The notes below the pieces were generated by a model that saw only the letters and a program-made list of their open reading frames with translations, did no database searches and had not been told where the DNA came from. Of a DNA stretch of 64,000 nt, positions 19,009 through 28,717 are shown piece by piece. Each line of letters opens with the position of its first letter. The first letter of the stretch is position 1. The stretch lies in contig NETF01000182.1 in assembly GCA_002172675.1 (NCBI GenBank), forward strand, positions 1-64,000, written 5' to 3'. The translations under genes were made by a program, and so were the position numbers. Source of the stretch: an unicellular cyanobacterium SU3 (GTDB lineage Bacteria > Cyanobacteriota > Cyanobacteriia > Cyanobacteriales > Microcystaceae).

Positions 19009-20511
19009 ATGATGCTTAGTGCTTTAGTTGTTATACCGTTAGTAGGAGCAATTGTAATCGCCAGTTTACCCGGTAAACAAGACAGTGGCTTTTATCGATC
19101 ATTGGCTCTCATTTTTACAAGCATTTTATTAGTTTTAACCTTAGTAATAGGGTTTCAATTTGATCTAAATAATTCTAATATTCAATTTAATGAGTTTATT
19201 CCTTGGATTACCGATATCGGTTTAAACTATCATTTAGGAGTTGATGGCTTATCTTTCCCTCTCATATTTATCAATAGTTTACTCACATTAATTGCTATTT
19301 ATGCTAGTGGTAAAAATATTGAAAGATCCCGCTTTTATTACGCCCTCATTTTAGTGCTAAATAGTGGGGTATCAGGGGCGTTTTTAGCGCAAGATGTTCT
19401 TTTGTTTTTCCTCTTTTATGAATTAGAAATTATCCCGCTTTATTTCCTCATTGCCATTTGGGGAGGGGCAAAACGAGGTTACGCTGCTATGAAATTCTTG
19501 TTATATACTGCTATTTCGGGATTTTTGGTTTTAGCGTCATTTTTGGGCTTAGTGTGGTTATCAGGAGCATCTACATTTGAGTATGAACCTTTACGCCACC
19601 ACACTCTACCCCTTTCAACTCAATTATTACTACTCGCCCCGTTACTCATCGGCTTAGCCATCAAAATACCCATTTTCCCATTCCATACTTGGCTTCCAGA
19701 TGCTCACGTAGAAGCTTCTACCCCTGTTTCTGTGTTGTTAGCCGGTGTTTTGCTGAAGTTAGGAACTTATGGACTATTACGCTTCGGTGTGGGTTTATTT
19801 TTGGATGCTTGGGTTTATCTAGCTCCTTGGTTAGCTACTTTAGCAGCTATTAGCGCGTTATACGGAGCTTCTTGTGCCATTGTCCAAAAGGATATGAAGA
19901 AGGTTGTCGCTTACTCTTCTATTGCTCACATGGCTTACATTTTACTGGCAGCAGCCGCCACAACTCGCTTAAGTATCACTGCGGCTACCTTTCAAATGGT
20001 TAGTCATGGTTTAATTTCTGCCTTGTTATTCTTGTTAGTTGGGGTGGTTTACAAGAAGACAGGAAGCCGAGATGTGGACTTTTTACGAGGTTTATTGAAC
20101 CCTCAGCGTGGTTTACCTATTACCGGCAGTTTAATGATTTTAGGAGTAATGGCGAGTGCTGGTATTCCTGGAATGGTTGGCTTTATTGCTGAATTTTCGG
20201 TATTTCGAGGCAGTTTCCCCATTTTCCCCGTACAAACGTTACTTTGTTTAGTGGGGAGTGGGTTGACGGCGGTTTATTTCTTGTTAATGGTTAACAAAGT
20301 TTTCTTTGGTCGCTTAACCCCTGAATTATCCCAAATACCCAAGGTTTTATGGTCTGAACGTTTTCCTGCTTTTGTTTTAGCTCTTTTAATCGTTATTTTG
20401 GGGATTCAACCTAGTTGGATGGTGCGTTGGAGTGAACCCCAAGCAGGTTTATTGTTAACAGGACAATCTCAAATGGAGGCAACCGTTAACATTAATAAAG
20501 GGGTTTCTTAA
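19009..20511 (+). CDS. ndhD4: NDH-1MS' CO2-uptake subunit NdhD4
   Basis: A 500-residue NdhD lacking the long C-terminal extension of the D1/D2 type. It shows [49 protein letters not shown] and DFLRGLLNPQRGLPITGSLM. It follows ndhF4 by 116 bp on the same strand, as in ndhF4-ndhD4 operons. No cupB follows, so it must be encoded elsewhere. The start is ATG 19009 after AGGAGAA. Constitutive low-affinity CO2 uptake is the expected role. Confidence 0.75.
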   Translation: MMLSALVVIPLVGAIVIASLPGKQDSGFYRSLALIFTSILLVLTLVIGFQFDLNNSNIQFNEFIPWITDIGLNYHLGVDGLSFPLIFINSLLTLIAIYASGKNIERSRFYYALILVLNSGVSGAFLAQDVLLFFLFYELEIIPLYFLIAIWGGAKRGYAAMKFLLYTAISGFLVLASFLGLVWLSGASTFEYEPLRHHTLPLSTQLLLLAPLLIGLAIKIPIFPFHTWLPDAHVEASTPVSVLLAGVLLKLGTYGLLRFGVGLFLDAWVYLAPWLATLAAISALYGASCAIVQKDMKKVVAYSSIAHMAYILLAAAATTRLSITAATFQMVSHGLISALLFLLVGVVYKKTGSRDVDFLRGLLNPQRGLPITGSLMILGVMASAGIPGMVGFIAEFSVFRGSFPIFPVQTLLCLVGSGLTAVYFLLMVNKVFFGRLTPELSQIPKVLWSERFPAFVLALLIVILGIQPSWMVRWSEPQAGLLLTGQSQMEATVNINKGVS

Positions 20512-20531
20512 ACTGAGTTTTTTTGTTATTT

Positions 20532-20592
20532 AAGGTGGGCAAAATATCTACATTCTCAATTAATTTAGTTAAACTGTGGCTTTGCTCACCCT
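20532..20592. repeat. Imperfect inverted repeat after ndhD4
   Basis: AAGGTGGGCAAA (20532-20543) pairs with TTTGCTCACCCT (20581-20592) at 10 of 12 positions around a 37-nt AT-rich spacer. The AAGGTG core is shared with the palindrome at 5309-5333. It sits between the convergent ends of ndhD4 and a small membrane-protein gene and may work as a bidirectional 3' end. Confidence 0.4.
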
Positions 20593-20617
20593 ACAATCTG
20601 CTTTTTTACAGTTAGAA

Positions 20618-20851
20618 TTACCCCATCCATTCAATAGAACTTCGGAAGAAGGCGATTCCACTGGCAATAAAAAAAGCAACAAATGCACCAATAAACAGAT
20701 TACCAGTTACTACAGTGAACAGGAAAGTAAAGATGGCAAGTAACCAGAAGAATAATTTTTTACTGAAACCCTTTCCTTTTTGAACAAACTTGCCTCTTTT
20801 CTGATAACGAACATTACCTTCAAAGAGTTGATTGAACTTTTCTTCAGACAT
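20618..20851 (-). CDS. Small two-helix membrane protein, unknown function
   Basis: 77 residues from ATG 20851 (MSEEKFNQLFEGNVRYQKRG), with a basic N-terminal region and two adjacent hydrophobic helices (LFFWLLAIFTFLFTVVTG and GAFVAFFIASGIAFF). A TTG at 20863 would extend it by four residues and overlap the upstream gene's stop. It follows the DUF4177-like gene by 4 bp, so the two are probably cotranscribed. I do not recognise a family. Confidence 0.55.
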   Translation of the reverse strand: MSEEKFNQLFEGNVRYQKRGKFVQKGKGFSKKLFFWLLAIFTFLFTVVTGNLFIGAFVAFFIASGIAFFRSSIEWMG

Positions 20852-20855
20852 TCTA

Positions 20856-21134
20856 TTAATCAATAAGGGGACGTTTAAATTGCATATAGTGTAAAGTTAC
20901 ACCATTATTTTTTATATCTTGATTAACAACATGACTAATCATTTCCCATCCGTCTTCCCCTAATGCACGAAGCATCTCAGGAAGTGAAGGCACTTCATCA
21001 GCACCATCGAACCAACCCTTGATACGTTGTCCATCAATGTCAAGGAGATTGATTTCTTGAGTGATCCCACGACCTTTGTAATCGAAGCGAATTGATTTAT
21101 ACTCCCAACGAGTTCGTGTTGCAGTTGAAATCAT
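20856..21134 (-). CDS. Small soluble protein, DUF4177-like
   Basis: 92 residues. It opens TRWEYKSIRFDYKGRG and later has EMLRALGEDGWEMISHVVNQ and MQFKRPLID, the pattern of small DUF4177-type proteins (W-E-Y-K strand, GxxGWExxS helix-strand, FKRP end). The function of these domains is unknown. It forms a two-gene unit with the small membrane protein directly downstream. Confidence 0.55.
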   Translation of the reverse strand: MISTATRTRWEYKSIRFDYKGRGITQEINLLDIDGQRIKGWFDGADEVPSLPEMLRALGEDGWEMISHVVNQDIKNNGVTLHYMQFKRPLID

Positions 21135-21211
21135 ATTTTTAGTCTTTATAATATTAGGTCTGCTTAGATTGATTTCCTCATTGTATTTTACATTTTGGAC
21201 TTATGAAGTGA

Positions 21212-21343
21212 TTGAAATCACAAGATAACCAACTACAAACAGTAGAAGGAACCCAAAGAAATCAAGTTTAGGCTTTAATTGCACTTTTATTTGGCGTAAT
21301 AGCAACGGCAGGTTTTAGAACATTTTTTAGTAGTTATTCTTAG
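21212..21343 (+). pseudogene. Possible remnant of a very small membrane peptide gene
   Basis: From TTG 21212 the frame reads LKSQDNQLQTVEGTQRNQV, a TAG at 21269-21271, then ALIALLFGVIATAGFRTFFS to a stop at 21341. The hydrophobic second half followed by Arg is like a single-pass small thylakoid protein, but the stop and weak start argue against a working gene. It lies between two minus-strand genes. This is weak evidence, recorded because the second half is clearly membrane-like. Confidence 0.2.
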
Positions 21344-21353
21344 ATATTTTATA

Positions 21354-22247
21354 TTAAAATTCTAAGGCTAATTCTCGCTTATTTTTACTCACTAATTTTT
21401 CAAATTCTTGCACTGCTTCAACATATTTTTCGGGAGCGATCGCACTTACATTAAGATGACCAGCATCGGGAACTAAAAATAGTTTTTTAGGAACATTAGC
21501 AGCTTCAAATAGGATTTGACTCATGGTATAAGGAACTTTGCGATCGCTGGTTCCATGAATCAGTAACAAGGGAAGTTTTAATAAGGATAATTTTGCCAAA
21601 GAATCGAAGCGTTGATGCAACAATAATTTAGTGGGAAATAGTTTATAAATGAACCCTGAATGGTCAATCATATCCATCATAGAAGTAAAGGCATTTTCTA
21701 CAATAATGCCGGCTGCGTAGGGTTTACGAACCCCTAAATCAATGGCTACAGCCCCACCCAAAGAATGACCATAAATAAAGATATTTTGCGGTTTAATTTG
21801 ACGTTCTTGGGTTAAATAATCCCAGGCAACTTGAGAATCTCGGTATATTTCTGATTCCGTGGGAAATTGACCTTTGCTGTTGCCATAACCCCGATAATCA
21901 ATAATAAAAACAGAATAACCTTGATTGTAAAACGTTTGAATAGTGCCTAAATTATGGCTAATATTACCACCAATCCCGTGTAAATATAATAAGACCTTTT
22001 CTGGATAGCGATTAGGGTTAATCCACCAACCATGTATTTTTTCTATTTTCCCTTGAGGAGTCATCACTGATAACCAGACATCTTCGTAAGACATTCCCAA
22101 ATCAGCTGGAGTCATGTTCAGAGTCAAGGTAGGCTTATAAATGAGCCGATTTTGACCCATAATCAATGCTGAACAAACAATCAGATAGGCTATAACTCCG
22201 ACACCGACACCATTTAGTAATCCTTTTAATAGAAGATTAATCATCAT
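21354..22247 (-). CDS. Alpha/beta hydrolase, membrane-anchored (BEM46/ABHD13-like)
   Basis: 297 residues with an N-terminal membrane anchor (about 8-28), then an alpha/beta-hydrolase fold: YLHGIGGNISHN oxyanion region, nucleophile in IYGHSLGGAVA, acid in HGTSDRKVPY and base in PDAGHLN. The DYRGYGNSKG motif is typical of the BEM46/ABHD12-17 branch. The substrate, probably an ester or thioester, is not predictable. It is a single gene starting MMINLLL. Confidence 0.75.
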   Translation of the reverse strand: MMINLLLKGLLNGVGVGVIAYLIVCSALIMGQNRLIYKPTLTLNMTPADLGMSYEDVWLSVMTPQGKIEKIHGWWINPNRYPEKVLLYLHGIGGNISHNLGTIQTFYNQGYSVFIIDYRGYGNSKGQFPTESEIYRDSQVAWDYLTQERQIKPQNIFIYGHSLGGAVAIDLGVRKPYAAGIIVENAFTSMMDMIDHSGFIYKLFPTKLLLHQRFDSLAKLSLLKLPLLLIHGTSDRKVPYTMSQILFEAANVPKKLFLVPDAGHLNVSAIAPEKYVEAVQEFEKLVSKNKRELALEF

Positions 22248-22355
22248 TTAGGAATCATCCTCAAGTTTTGCGTCTTAATGTAGCAATAAAATTGTTAATG
22301 ATGCTATTTGCAAACCATGATAAGCATTTAACAATTATTGCTATTATCATCCTCC

Positions 22356-23804
22356 CTACTGTAACGGAGGTAATTGATTATGCCAATCCGTAGACTGTTC
22401 ATAAGCATAAGCTACCTGAAACAGTTTCCCCTCTTCGAGGACATTGCCAATTAATTGTAAGCCAATAGGTAGGTTTTGGTCATCGAACCCGCAAGGAATA
22501 CTCATTCCTGGTAAACCGGCTAAATTAACGGGTATCGTGGTTAAATCGGAAAGGTACATACTCAAGGGATCAGAGGTTTTTTCCCCTGCTTTAAACGCTG
22601 TGGTGGGGGAGGTGGGACAAACCAAGACATCGACTTTTTCAAACCCTGCGTCAAAGTCTTGTTTAATTAGGGTGCGAACTTTTTGCGCTTTGAGATAGTA
22701 AGCGTCGTAATAACCGGCCGATAAAGCATAGGTTCCGATCATAATCCGTCGTTTAACCTCATTACCAAATCCTACAGCGCGAGTTTTAGTGTACATATCG
22801 ATAAGGGTATCTGCTTCTTCGCGGATGCCGTATTTTATTGCATCGTAACGGGCTAAATTTGAGGAAGCTTCTGAGGGAGCAATAATATAGTAGGCTGGCA
22901 AACCGTAACGGAAACGGGGACAAGAAATATTCACTATTTTTGCCCCTAATGTTTTGAGATGCTCGATCGCTGTTTTGACGGTTTGAGAAACAACCGGATC
23001 TAATCCTTCCCCGAAGGTTTCTTCAATGACTCCAATGGTTAACCCTTCTAAAGAGGGTTTGAGGAATTGGGTATAGTCAGGAATGGGGGTGTTGATGCTG
23101 GTGGAATCTTTGGGATCATATCCTGCGATCGCCCCTAATAAAATGGCTGCATCTTCGACGTTACGGGAAAACGGGCCAATTTGATCCAAAGAAGAGGCAT
23201 AAGCGACCAACCCGAAGCGAGACACTAGACCATAGGTCGGTTTTAGCCCCACCACGCCACATAAAGAAGCCGGTTGACGGATCGACCCTCCTGTATCAGA
23301 ACCCAGGGCAACAACGCATTCTGAGGCTGCTACAGCGGCTGCTGATCCCCCGGATGATCCTCCTGGAACCCTGGAGAGATCCCAAGGGTTAGCCGTCATG
23401 TGATAACCGGAGTTTTCGGTAGAACTCCCCATAGCAAACTCATCGAGGTTGGTTTTGCCTACCATGATGGCCCCTGCATCTTTTAATTTTTGGGTTACGG
23501 TAGATTCATAAGGAGGGACAAAATTAGCTAAAATTTTCGAGCCACAGGTAGTTTTAATGCCTGTAGTACACATATTGTCTTTTATACCGATGGGAATACC
23601 AGCTAACAGCCCAATTTCTTCATTTTTGGCGATTTTTTCATCGACTTTTTTAGCAGTTTCCAGGGCGTGATCGGCGGTAACTTGTAAGAAACTTTTGACT
23701 TTTGAGTCGACTGCGTTGATTCTTTCTAACGCTTCTTTCGTAATTTCAACGGCCGATCGTTCTTTGTTAACTAATTGTTGATGGAGTTCGCGGATAGATG
23801 TCAT
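22356..23804 (-). CDS. gatA: Asp-tRNA(Asn)/Glu-tRNA(Gln) amidotransferase subunit A
   Basis: A 482-residue amidase-signature enzyme. The Lys-Ser-Ser triad is visible in [10 protein letters not shown] (Lys), [12 protein letters not shown] (cis-Ser) and [12 protein letters not shown] (nucleophile). With GatB and GatC it releases ammonia from glutamine to convert mischarged Glu-tRNA(Gln), needed because cyanobacteria lack GlnRS. The length is normal and the start is ATG 23804. gatB and gatC are not adjacent, which is common in cyanobacteria. Confidence 0.93.
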   Translation of the reverse strand: MTSIRELHQQLVNKERSAVEITKEALERINAVDSKVKSFLQVTADHALETAKKVDEKIAKNEEIGLLAGIPIGIKDNMCTTGIKTTCGSKILANFVPPYESTVTQKLKDAGAIMVGKTNLDEFAMGSSTENSGYHMTANPWDLSRVPGGSSGGSAAAVAASECVVALGSDTGGSIRQPASLCGVVGLKPTYGLVSRFGLVAYASSLDQIGPFSRNVEDAAILLGAIAGYDPKDSTSINTPIPDYTQFLKPSLEGLTIGVIEETFGEGLDPVVSQTVKTAIEHLKTLGAKIVNISCPRFRYGLPAYYIIAPSEASSNLARYDAIKYGIREEADTLIDMYTKTRAVGFGNEVKRRIMIGTYALSAGYYDAYYLKAQKVRTLIKQDFDAGFEKVDVLVCPTSPTTAFKAGEKTSDPLSMYLSDLTTIPVNLAGLPGMSIPCGFDDQNLPIGLQLIGNVLEEGKLFQVAYAYEQSTDWHNQLPPLQ

Positions 23805-24124
23805 AGTCTACTCTTGTCAATGAAGGGAGGGGATGCGTTACACGCCCACCATTTAAAAATATTACCATTAAATAAATGGTCATTACAGATAGGGCATTTC
23901 CAGTTTTGTGGTTTGGCTATAAGTTCATATTTTGAACCTTTTGCCTAATATAATTTACCCGACCAAAAAGTTGCTAAAATATGGTTGCTACGCAGTCAAT
24001 ATATTTGGTTGGGGTTTCCCGTCGAAGAAGCGCGAACTTCATTGAGGGACGAAGTCTAGCACTTCATCGCTAACGTTGCTGTAACTGGGGTCTTCACCCC
24101 AAAATTTCAAGATAATTAGTGGGT
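23805..24124. other. 320-bp intergenic region between gatA and cry, with a decayed HNH-like fragment
   Basis: On the minus strand, 23944 down to 23801, a start-less frame reads AKGSKYELIAKPQNWKCPIC followed by NDHLFNG. A CPxC knuckle followed by DHLFNG resembles the C-terminal HNH region of some group II intron reverse transcriptases, and I take it as a remnant. The plus-strand side holds a short GGGGT/ACCCC hairpin (24087-24100) just before the cryptochrome start and an imperfect GAAG/CTTC-rich repeat at about 24020-24070. No intact gene is visible. Confidence 0.35.
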
Positions 24125-25585
24125 ATGTCTAATAAAAAAATTTTAATTTGGTATCGTAATGATTTACGGATTCATGATCATGAACCATTGTATCAAGCTA
24201 TTAAAAAGGGTGCTTTAGTTATTCCTTTTTATTGTTTCGATATTCGACAATTTAAAACAACTTCTTATGGGTTTCCAAAAACGGGGAATTTTAGAGGTCA
24301 GTTTTTGTTAGAAAGTGTAACTAATTTGCGAAATTCACTTCAAGAATTAGGGAGTAATTTAATTGTTAGAAAAGGGTATCCTGAAAAAATAATATTTGAA
24401 TTAATCAAAGAGTTAGAAATAGATGCCGTTTATTTTCATGAAGAAGTTACAACTGAAGAAATCCAAGTAGAAAAGGCAGTAAAACAAGCTTTAAAATCTC
24501 TGAAAGTTAAAGTCCAAGGATTTTGGGGAGCCACATTATATCATTGGGATGATTTGCCTTTTGAAGTGAATCAATTACCTGAAGTATTTACCAGTTTTCG
24601 TAAAAAAATTGAAAAAAATTCTACTATAAACCCAACTTTAATAACTCCCAAAAAATTACTATCTCTTCCTGATATCGAAGTAGGAAAAATCCCCAGCTTA
24701 GAAGAGTTAGGACTAGAAAAGCCAAATTATGATTCTAGGGGAGTATTAAATTTTGAAGGAGGAGAAACAGCAGGAATTAAACGCTTAAAAGAATACTTTT
24801 GGGAAAAAAACTGTCTCAAAGAATACAAAGAAACCAGAAATGAAATGTTAGGTGCTGATTATTCTTCTAAATTTTCTCCTTGGTTAGCGCATGGTTGCTT
24901 ATCACCTCGTTATATTTATGAAGAAGTACAAAAATACGAAGAACAAAGAGTTAAAAATAATTCAACTTATTGGCTAATTTTTGAATTATTATGGCGTGAT
25001 TATTTTCGTTTTATTTGTGCCAAACACGGTAACAAAATATTTTATGAATCTGGTTTACAAGGGTTAGATATTCCTTGGAAAGAAGATCAAGAAAGGTTTA
25101 AATTGTGGCAAGAAGGTAAGACTGGTTATCCTTTAGTGGATGCGAATATGAGGGAAATTGCAGCAACAGGTTTTATGTCCAATAGAGGTAGGCAAAATGT
25201 TGCTAGTTTTTTGACTAAAAATTTAGGAATTAATTGGATAATGGGAGCAGAATGGTTTGAATCATTGTTAATTGATTATGATGTTTGTAGTAACTATGGA
25301 AACTGGAATTACACTGCAGGAGTGGGTAATGACGCGAGAGGTTTTCGCTATTTCAATATTCCTAAACAATCACAAAATTATGATCCCAAAGGAGACTATC
25401 TAAGACATTGGTTACCCGAATTAAAAATGATTCCAGGGGATAAAATTCATGAACCCTGGAAACTTTCTCAAGACGAACAAAAACGATACAATGTCAGAAT
25501 TGGCGTTGACTATCCTAACCCCGTCGTAGACTTTTTCAAATCAGTCAAAGCCAACGAAAAAGTCTATAATTCTGCTACAAAATAG
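24125..25585 (+). CDS. cry: Cryptochrome DASH
   Basis: 486 residues. The N-terminal photolyase alpha/beta domain begins KKILIWYRNDLRIHDHEPL and has FPKTGNFRGQFLLESVTNL, characteristic of the DASH branch. The FAD domain includes FSPWLAHGCLSPRYIYEE, WRDYFRF and GRQNVASFL, then DYDVCSNYGNWNYTAGVGND. DASH proteins bind FAD and an antenna cofactor, and repair UV dimers in single-stranded or loop DNA; some affect transcription. A GTG two codons upstream (24119) is possible. The length is normal for DASH, without a long extension. Confidence 0.9.
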   Translation: MSNKKILIWYRNDLRIHDHEPLYQAIKKGALVIPFYCFDIRQFKTTSYGFPKTGNFRGQFLLESVTNLRNSLQELGSNLIVRKGYPEKIIFELIKELEIDAVYFHEEVTTEEIQVEKAVKQALKSLKVKVQGFWGATLYHWDDLPFEVNQLPEVFTSFRKKIEKNSTINPTLITPKKLLSLPDIEVGKIPSLEELGLEKPNYDSRGVLNFEGGETAGIKRLKEYFWEKNCLKEYKETRNEMLGADYSSKFSPWLAHGCLSPRYIYEEVQKYEEQRVKNNSTYWLIFELLWRDYFRFICAKHGNKIFYESGLQGLDIPWKEDQERFKLWQEGKTGYPLVDANMREIAATGFMSNRGRQNVASFLTKNLGINWIMGAEWFESLLIDYDVCSNYGNWNYTAGVGNDARGFRYFNIPKQSQNYDPKGDYLRHWLPELKMIPGDKIHEPWKLSQDEQKRYNVRIGVDYPNPVVDFFKSVKANEKVYNSATK

Positions 25586-25622
25586 TAACTAATAACTCTG
25601 AACCCCGAACTCCGAACTCAAC

Positions 25623-26606
25623 TTAAGGGGTTTTCCATATCCGTTGATGATAGTCCTCAACCTTGGCATAAGGATCGATCGCAGTATGATGATGATGGGA
25701 ATGATCGTGAGCATGATGATGACCATGATTATCCGTCGCAGCAAGGCGAAACTTGCACATTTCACAGTTCATCTGTACTTGTCCCTGTTGTATCTCTAAC
25801 TCTCGTTCCCTGACTACCTGTAGTAGTTGGGGATGGATACCCATTTCGGGTAAACAAGTCATGTCGATATGAGGATAAACCGCTTTTTGTTCTTCTGTGA
25901 TGCGAAAAATCTTTTTAACCAACGCCCCAGTAAACAAGAAATAGGGTAAAACAATAATACGCTTAGGTTTATAAAAACTTGCACGTCTAAACCCTTCTTC
26001 AAGACGGGGATGGGTAATACCAATAAAACAGGTTTCTACCGTTTGATAACCGCTACCTTCCCATACCATTCTCGCTAACTTGCAAACATCTCCATTGGCA
26101 TCGGGATCACTAGAACCCCTACCAACGAACAATAAGACTGTCTCAGACCGTTTAATTTGCTTAGGGTTAGCTTCGGGGCGATCTAAAGCGTCTAGCCGTT
26201 CTTGCCATAATTTTAGCAGGTTGGGAGTAATACCGAAATGACGACCATAATGAAATGTTAACTTAGGGTAACGTTGTCGAGTGCGATCAAGTTCATTGGT
26301 AACGTCAAACTTATTGTGACGCGCTGCAAATAAAAGAATAGGTAAGGCAGAAATATCAGTGTAACCTTGAGACACACAATAATCTACCCCTTCGGAGATG
26401 TAGGGTTCTGTCAGTTCTAAAAAACAAGGAATAACCGGGCGAGACGTATCTAATGCTTGATAAGCAGCTACAAAGTCAAGAAAAGTTTGTTTTCCGTCCT
26501 TATCTCTGGTTCCATGACCAATCATAAGTAGGGGACGGGATAAAGGTAAAGGGGAAAAATGAAGAGACTGGAAACAGTCACGCTTATCTAGCTTCAGAGT
26601 GGACAT
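25623..26606 (-). CDS. cbiX: Sirohydrochlorin chelatase (CbiX/SirB type) with metal-binding tail
   Basis: 327 residues with two tandem CbiX halves: [20 protein letters not shown] and [20 protein letters not shown]. The family inserts Co or Fe into sirohydrochlorin for cobalamin or siroheme. The C-terminus has NCEMCKF and then a histidine cluster ([14 protein letters not shown]), a metal-storage or cluster-ligand tail known in long CbiX proteins. ATG 26606 is preferred over TTG 26618, which lies almost on the AGGAG site. A CobA-HemD fusion, which makes its substrate, is encoded about 5 kb away. Confidence 0.85.
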   Translation of the reverse strand: MSTLKLDKRDCFQSLHFSPLPLSRPLLMIGHGTRDKDGKQTFLDFVAAYQALDTSRPVIPCFLELTEPYISEGVDYCVSQGYTDISALPILLFAARHNKFDVTNELDRTRQRYPKLTFHYGRHFGITPNLLKLWQERLDALDRPEANPKQIKRSETVLLFVGRGSSDPDANGDVCKLARMVWEGSGYQTVETCFIGITHPRLEEGFRRASFYKPKRIIVLPYFLFTGALVKKIFRITEEQKAVYPHIDMTCLPEMGIHPQLLQVVRERELEIQQGQVQMNCEMCKFRLAATDNHGHHHAHDHSHHHHTAIDPYAKVEDYHQRIWKTP

Positions 26607-26798
26607 TAATGGTTTCAAACTCCTGTGATGGTGTAGGGTAGCAATGTTGATCGTCCATGCTCTGTTATGGTAGCGAACTTTGTAAGTTGGGGAAATGGGG
26701 GGTAGGGGGACTTCATTTATCAGTTATTCAGTTAAACATTTAAAATGAAGTCAGTTATATTATAAAGAATTAATTGTGATTGACAAAAAGAACAAACT

Positions 26799-27320
26799 AT
26801 GAGACTAAATTTATTAGCGACTGTTGCTACTGCTGGGGCCACACTGGTAATGAGTAATTTTGCCATAAACTCATCGATGCAGGCCAAAAATGTTGGCACT
26901 AACTTTCTGTGTCAAAACTGGCAAGGGGTTCCCACAACCCTAGCGAAAACACCAGAGCAAGAAAGTGTTCCCGTTTTGGTCTGGCAGTCTGAGTATTTCA
27001 ATGACTCTGGTTATGATGCGAGTACCCGTTGTCAGTTAGTATCGGGTCGTTTTCAATACTTTTATAACAATGGACAGTTAAAATATTTAACGACTGGACG
27101 GATGAACCGTATGCCCGTCGTTTGTGTTACCCAAAGACAAGGTGGCGGTTGCGAAGGTCTTTTATTCACCTTAAAACCTGGTACTGACCCAACTCAAACC
27201 CTAAAACAATTAATGGCCGTCCGGTTTCGGTCTAGTGGTCCACTTAATGAAACTTCAGGTCGAGTTTACATCGATTTTGAAGATTATCTGAGTCAAGCTA
27301 AACAAAATCCCGCAAAATAA
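26799..27320 (+). CDS. COP23-domain protein (circadian oscillating protein family)
   Basis: 173 residues. A signal peptide (1-about 29) is followed by a small secreted domain: NFLCQNWQGVPTT, VLVWQSEYF, CQLVSGRFQ, VVCVTQRQGGGCEGLLFTLK and VYIDFEDYL. Four cysteines could form two disulfides. This is the COP23 family, first described in Cyanothece (Synechococcus RF-1) as a rhythmically made membrane-associated protein; its function remains unknown. The protease-GUN4 gene follows by 49 bp with a HIP1 site between, so cotranscription is likely. Confidence 0.8.
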   Translation: MRLNLLATVATAGATLVMSNFAINSSMQAKNVGTNFLCQNWQGVPTTLAKTPEQESVPVLVWQSEYFNDSGYDASTRCQLVSGRFQYFYNNGQLKYLTTGRMNRMPVVCVTQRQGGGCEGLLFTLKPGTDPTQTLKQLMAVRFRSSGPLNETSGRVYIDFEDYLSQAKQNPAK

Positions 27321-27369
27321 GGTTTTCTTTCAGGGATAAACTAGGAAGCGATCGCTCATTTTCATCTCC

Positions 27370-28650
27370 ATGAATAACCATCTTTGTCAATATTTAATGC
27401 CCATAGTGGGAACAATAGTGATGATACTTACTGTTCCCACTTTTCCTGTTATGGCTTTATCCGCGACGCAAATTAGTCGTATCGCTAAAAATGTTACCGT
27501 TTTAATCGAAGGACCAGGTAGTAACGGCACTGGGGTTATTATTGATAAAACAGGTAACACTTATCGTATCTTTACGGCTGCCCATGTAGTAGAGAATATC
27601 TATCCCGGAGAAGAAGCTTATGTGGTTACTTCTGACCAAAAACGCCATTTAATTAATACAAATAAGATAGAAACGATTTCAGGGATGGACTTAGCCATTC
27701 TTGAATTTAAGAGCGATCGCATTTATCAAACGGCTAAATTAGGAAACGGAGAACGACTCATAGAAGGAACAACCGTGTATGTATCCGGTTTTCCTTTACC
27801 CACTACTGCCATTGATGCGTCGATTTATACTTTTGTTCCTGGAAAAATCACGGCGACGGCTTCGGGAAACTTAAGAGATGGTTACGGCTTAGTTTATACC
27901 AATGATACCCTACCAGGCATGAGTGGCGGCCCTGTCTTTAACGAACGAGGGGAAGTCGTCGGTATTCATGGACGGGCTGATACCACCCAACCCCAAAGCA
28001 CAGACTACGATAACATTTACGTTAAAACAGGGTTTAATCTCGGTATTGCCATTACTCCTAATGTATTGGCTAGAGTTACTCCCCCCGAATCCCCTCCTTT
28101 ACCATCCTCCCCCACCATTATTATTGATCCTGTTCAACCGTCACAAGATTCTCGTCCAAATACTCTGGTATCTCAAACCACAGGGGTTGATTACACCGTG
28201 TTGAAGAATTTATTACAACAACAAAAATGGCAACAGGCTGACGAAATGACCTACGATCTGATGACAAAAGCAGGGGATAAAGATAATTCTGGGTTTATTA
28301 CCAGTACCGAATTAAAAGATATTGCCTGTGAAGACTTACAAACTATTGATCGCCTTTGGGTCGAATATTCTCAAGGAAAATTTGGCTTAAGTGTGCAACA
28401 ACGAATTTACCAAAGTTTAATATCTTCTCAAGCCATTGATATCAATACTTATCGTCAATTTTCTCAACAGGTGGGATGGACAAAACAAAACAATCCCAAT
28501 GACCCTGATTATTATTTATATGATGACCTCAACTTCTCTCTTAATGCCCCTCAGGGTCATTTACCCCGTTGGAGTTGGGGCTTAAATATTGCTGTGGTTT
28601 ATAGTCGAATGTCATACTTAACTCCAAGACTGTCTGAGTGCCAATTATGA
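27370..28650 (+). CDS. Secreted trypsin-like protease fused to a GUN4 domain
   Basis: 426 residues: signal peptide (1-29), a trypsin-like serine protease domain with the full triad (H72 in TAAHVV, D107 in MDLAI, S185 in LPGMSGGPV), a Pro-rich linker (about 235-270), and a GUN4 domain (about 272-415; LKNLLQQQKWQQADEMTYDL, IDRLWVEYSQGKFG, GHLPRWSW). Free-standing GUN4 binds porphyrins and stimulates Mg-chelatase. Here the export signal places the domain outside the cytoplasm, so a sensing role is more likely than chelatase activation. Similar fusions occur in cyanobacteria, but their substrates are unknown. Confidence 0.85.
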   Translation: MNNHLCQYLMPIVGTIVMILTVPTFPVMALSATQISRIAKNVTVLIEGPGSNGTGVIIDKTGNTYRIFTAAHVVENIYPGEEAYVVTSDQKRHLINTNKIETISGMDLAILEFKSDRIYQTAKLGNGERLIEGTTVYVSGFPLPTTAIDASIYTFVPGKITATASGNLRDGYGLVYTNDTLPGMSGGPVFNERGEVVGIHGRADTTQPQSTDYDNIYVKTGFNLGIAITPNVLARVTPPESPPLPSSPTIIIDPVQPSQDSRPNTLVSQTTGVDYTVLKNLLQQQKWQQADEMTYDLMTKAGDKDNSGFITSTELKDIACEDLQTIDRLWVEYSQGKFGLSVQQRIYQSLISSQAIDINTYRQFSQQVGWTKQNNPNDPDYYLYDDLNFSLNAPQGHLPRWSWGLNIAVVYSRMSYLTPRLSECQL

Positions 28651-28717
28651 ACAAGGAGAGAGGAAAGATAAATTATATTGCTCAAAACTCTATTTAAAAT
28701 TTTTATCTAACTTAATT

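Noticed and set aside
24000-24100. CRISPR-like or structured RNA in the GAAG/CTTC-rich stretch before cry
   Set aside because: There are no regularly spaced direct repeats, and the inverted repeats are short and imperfect.
26607-26798. Cobalamin riboswitch before the sirohydrochlorin chelatase
   Set aside because: The gap is only about 190 bp and I could not find the conserved B12-box sequence.
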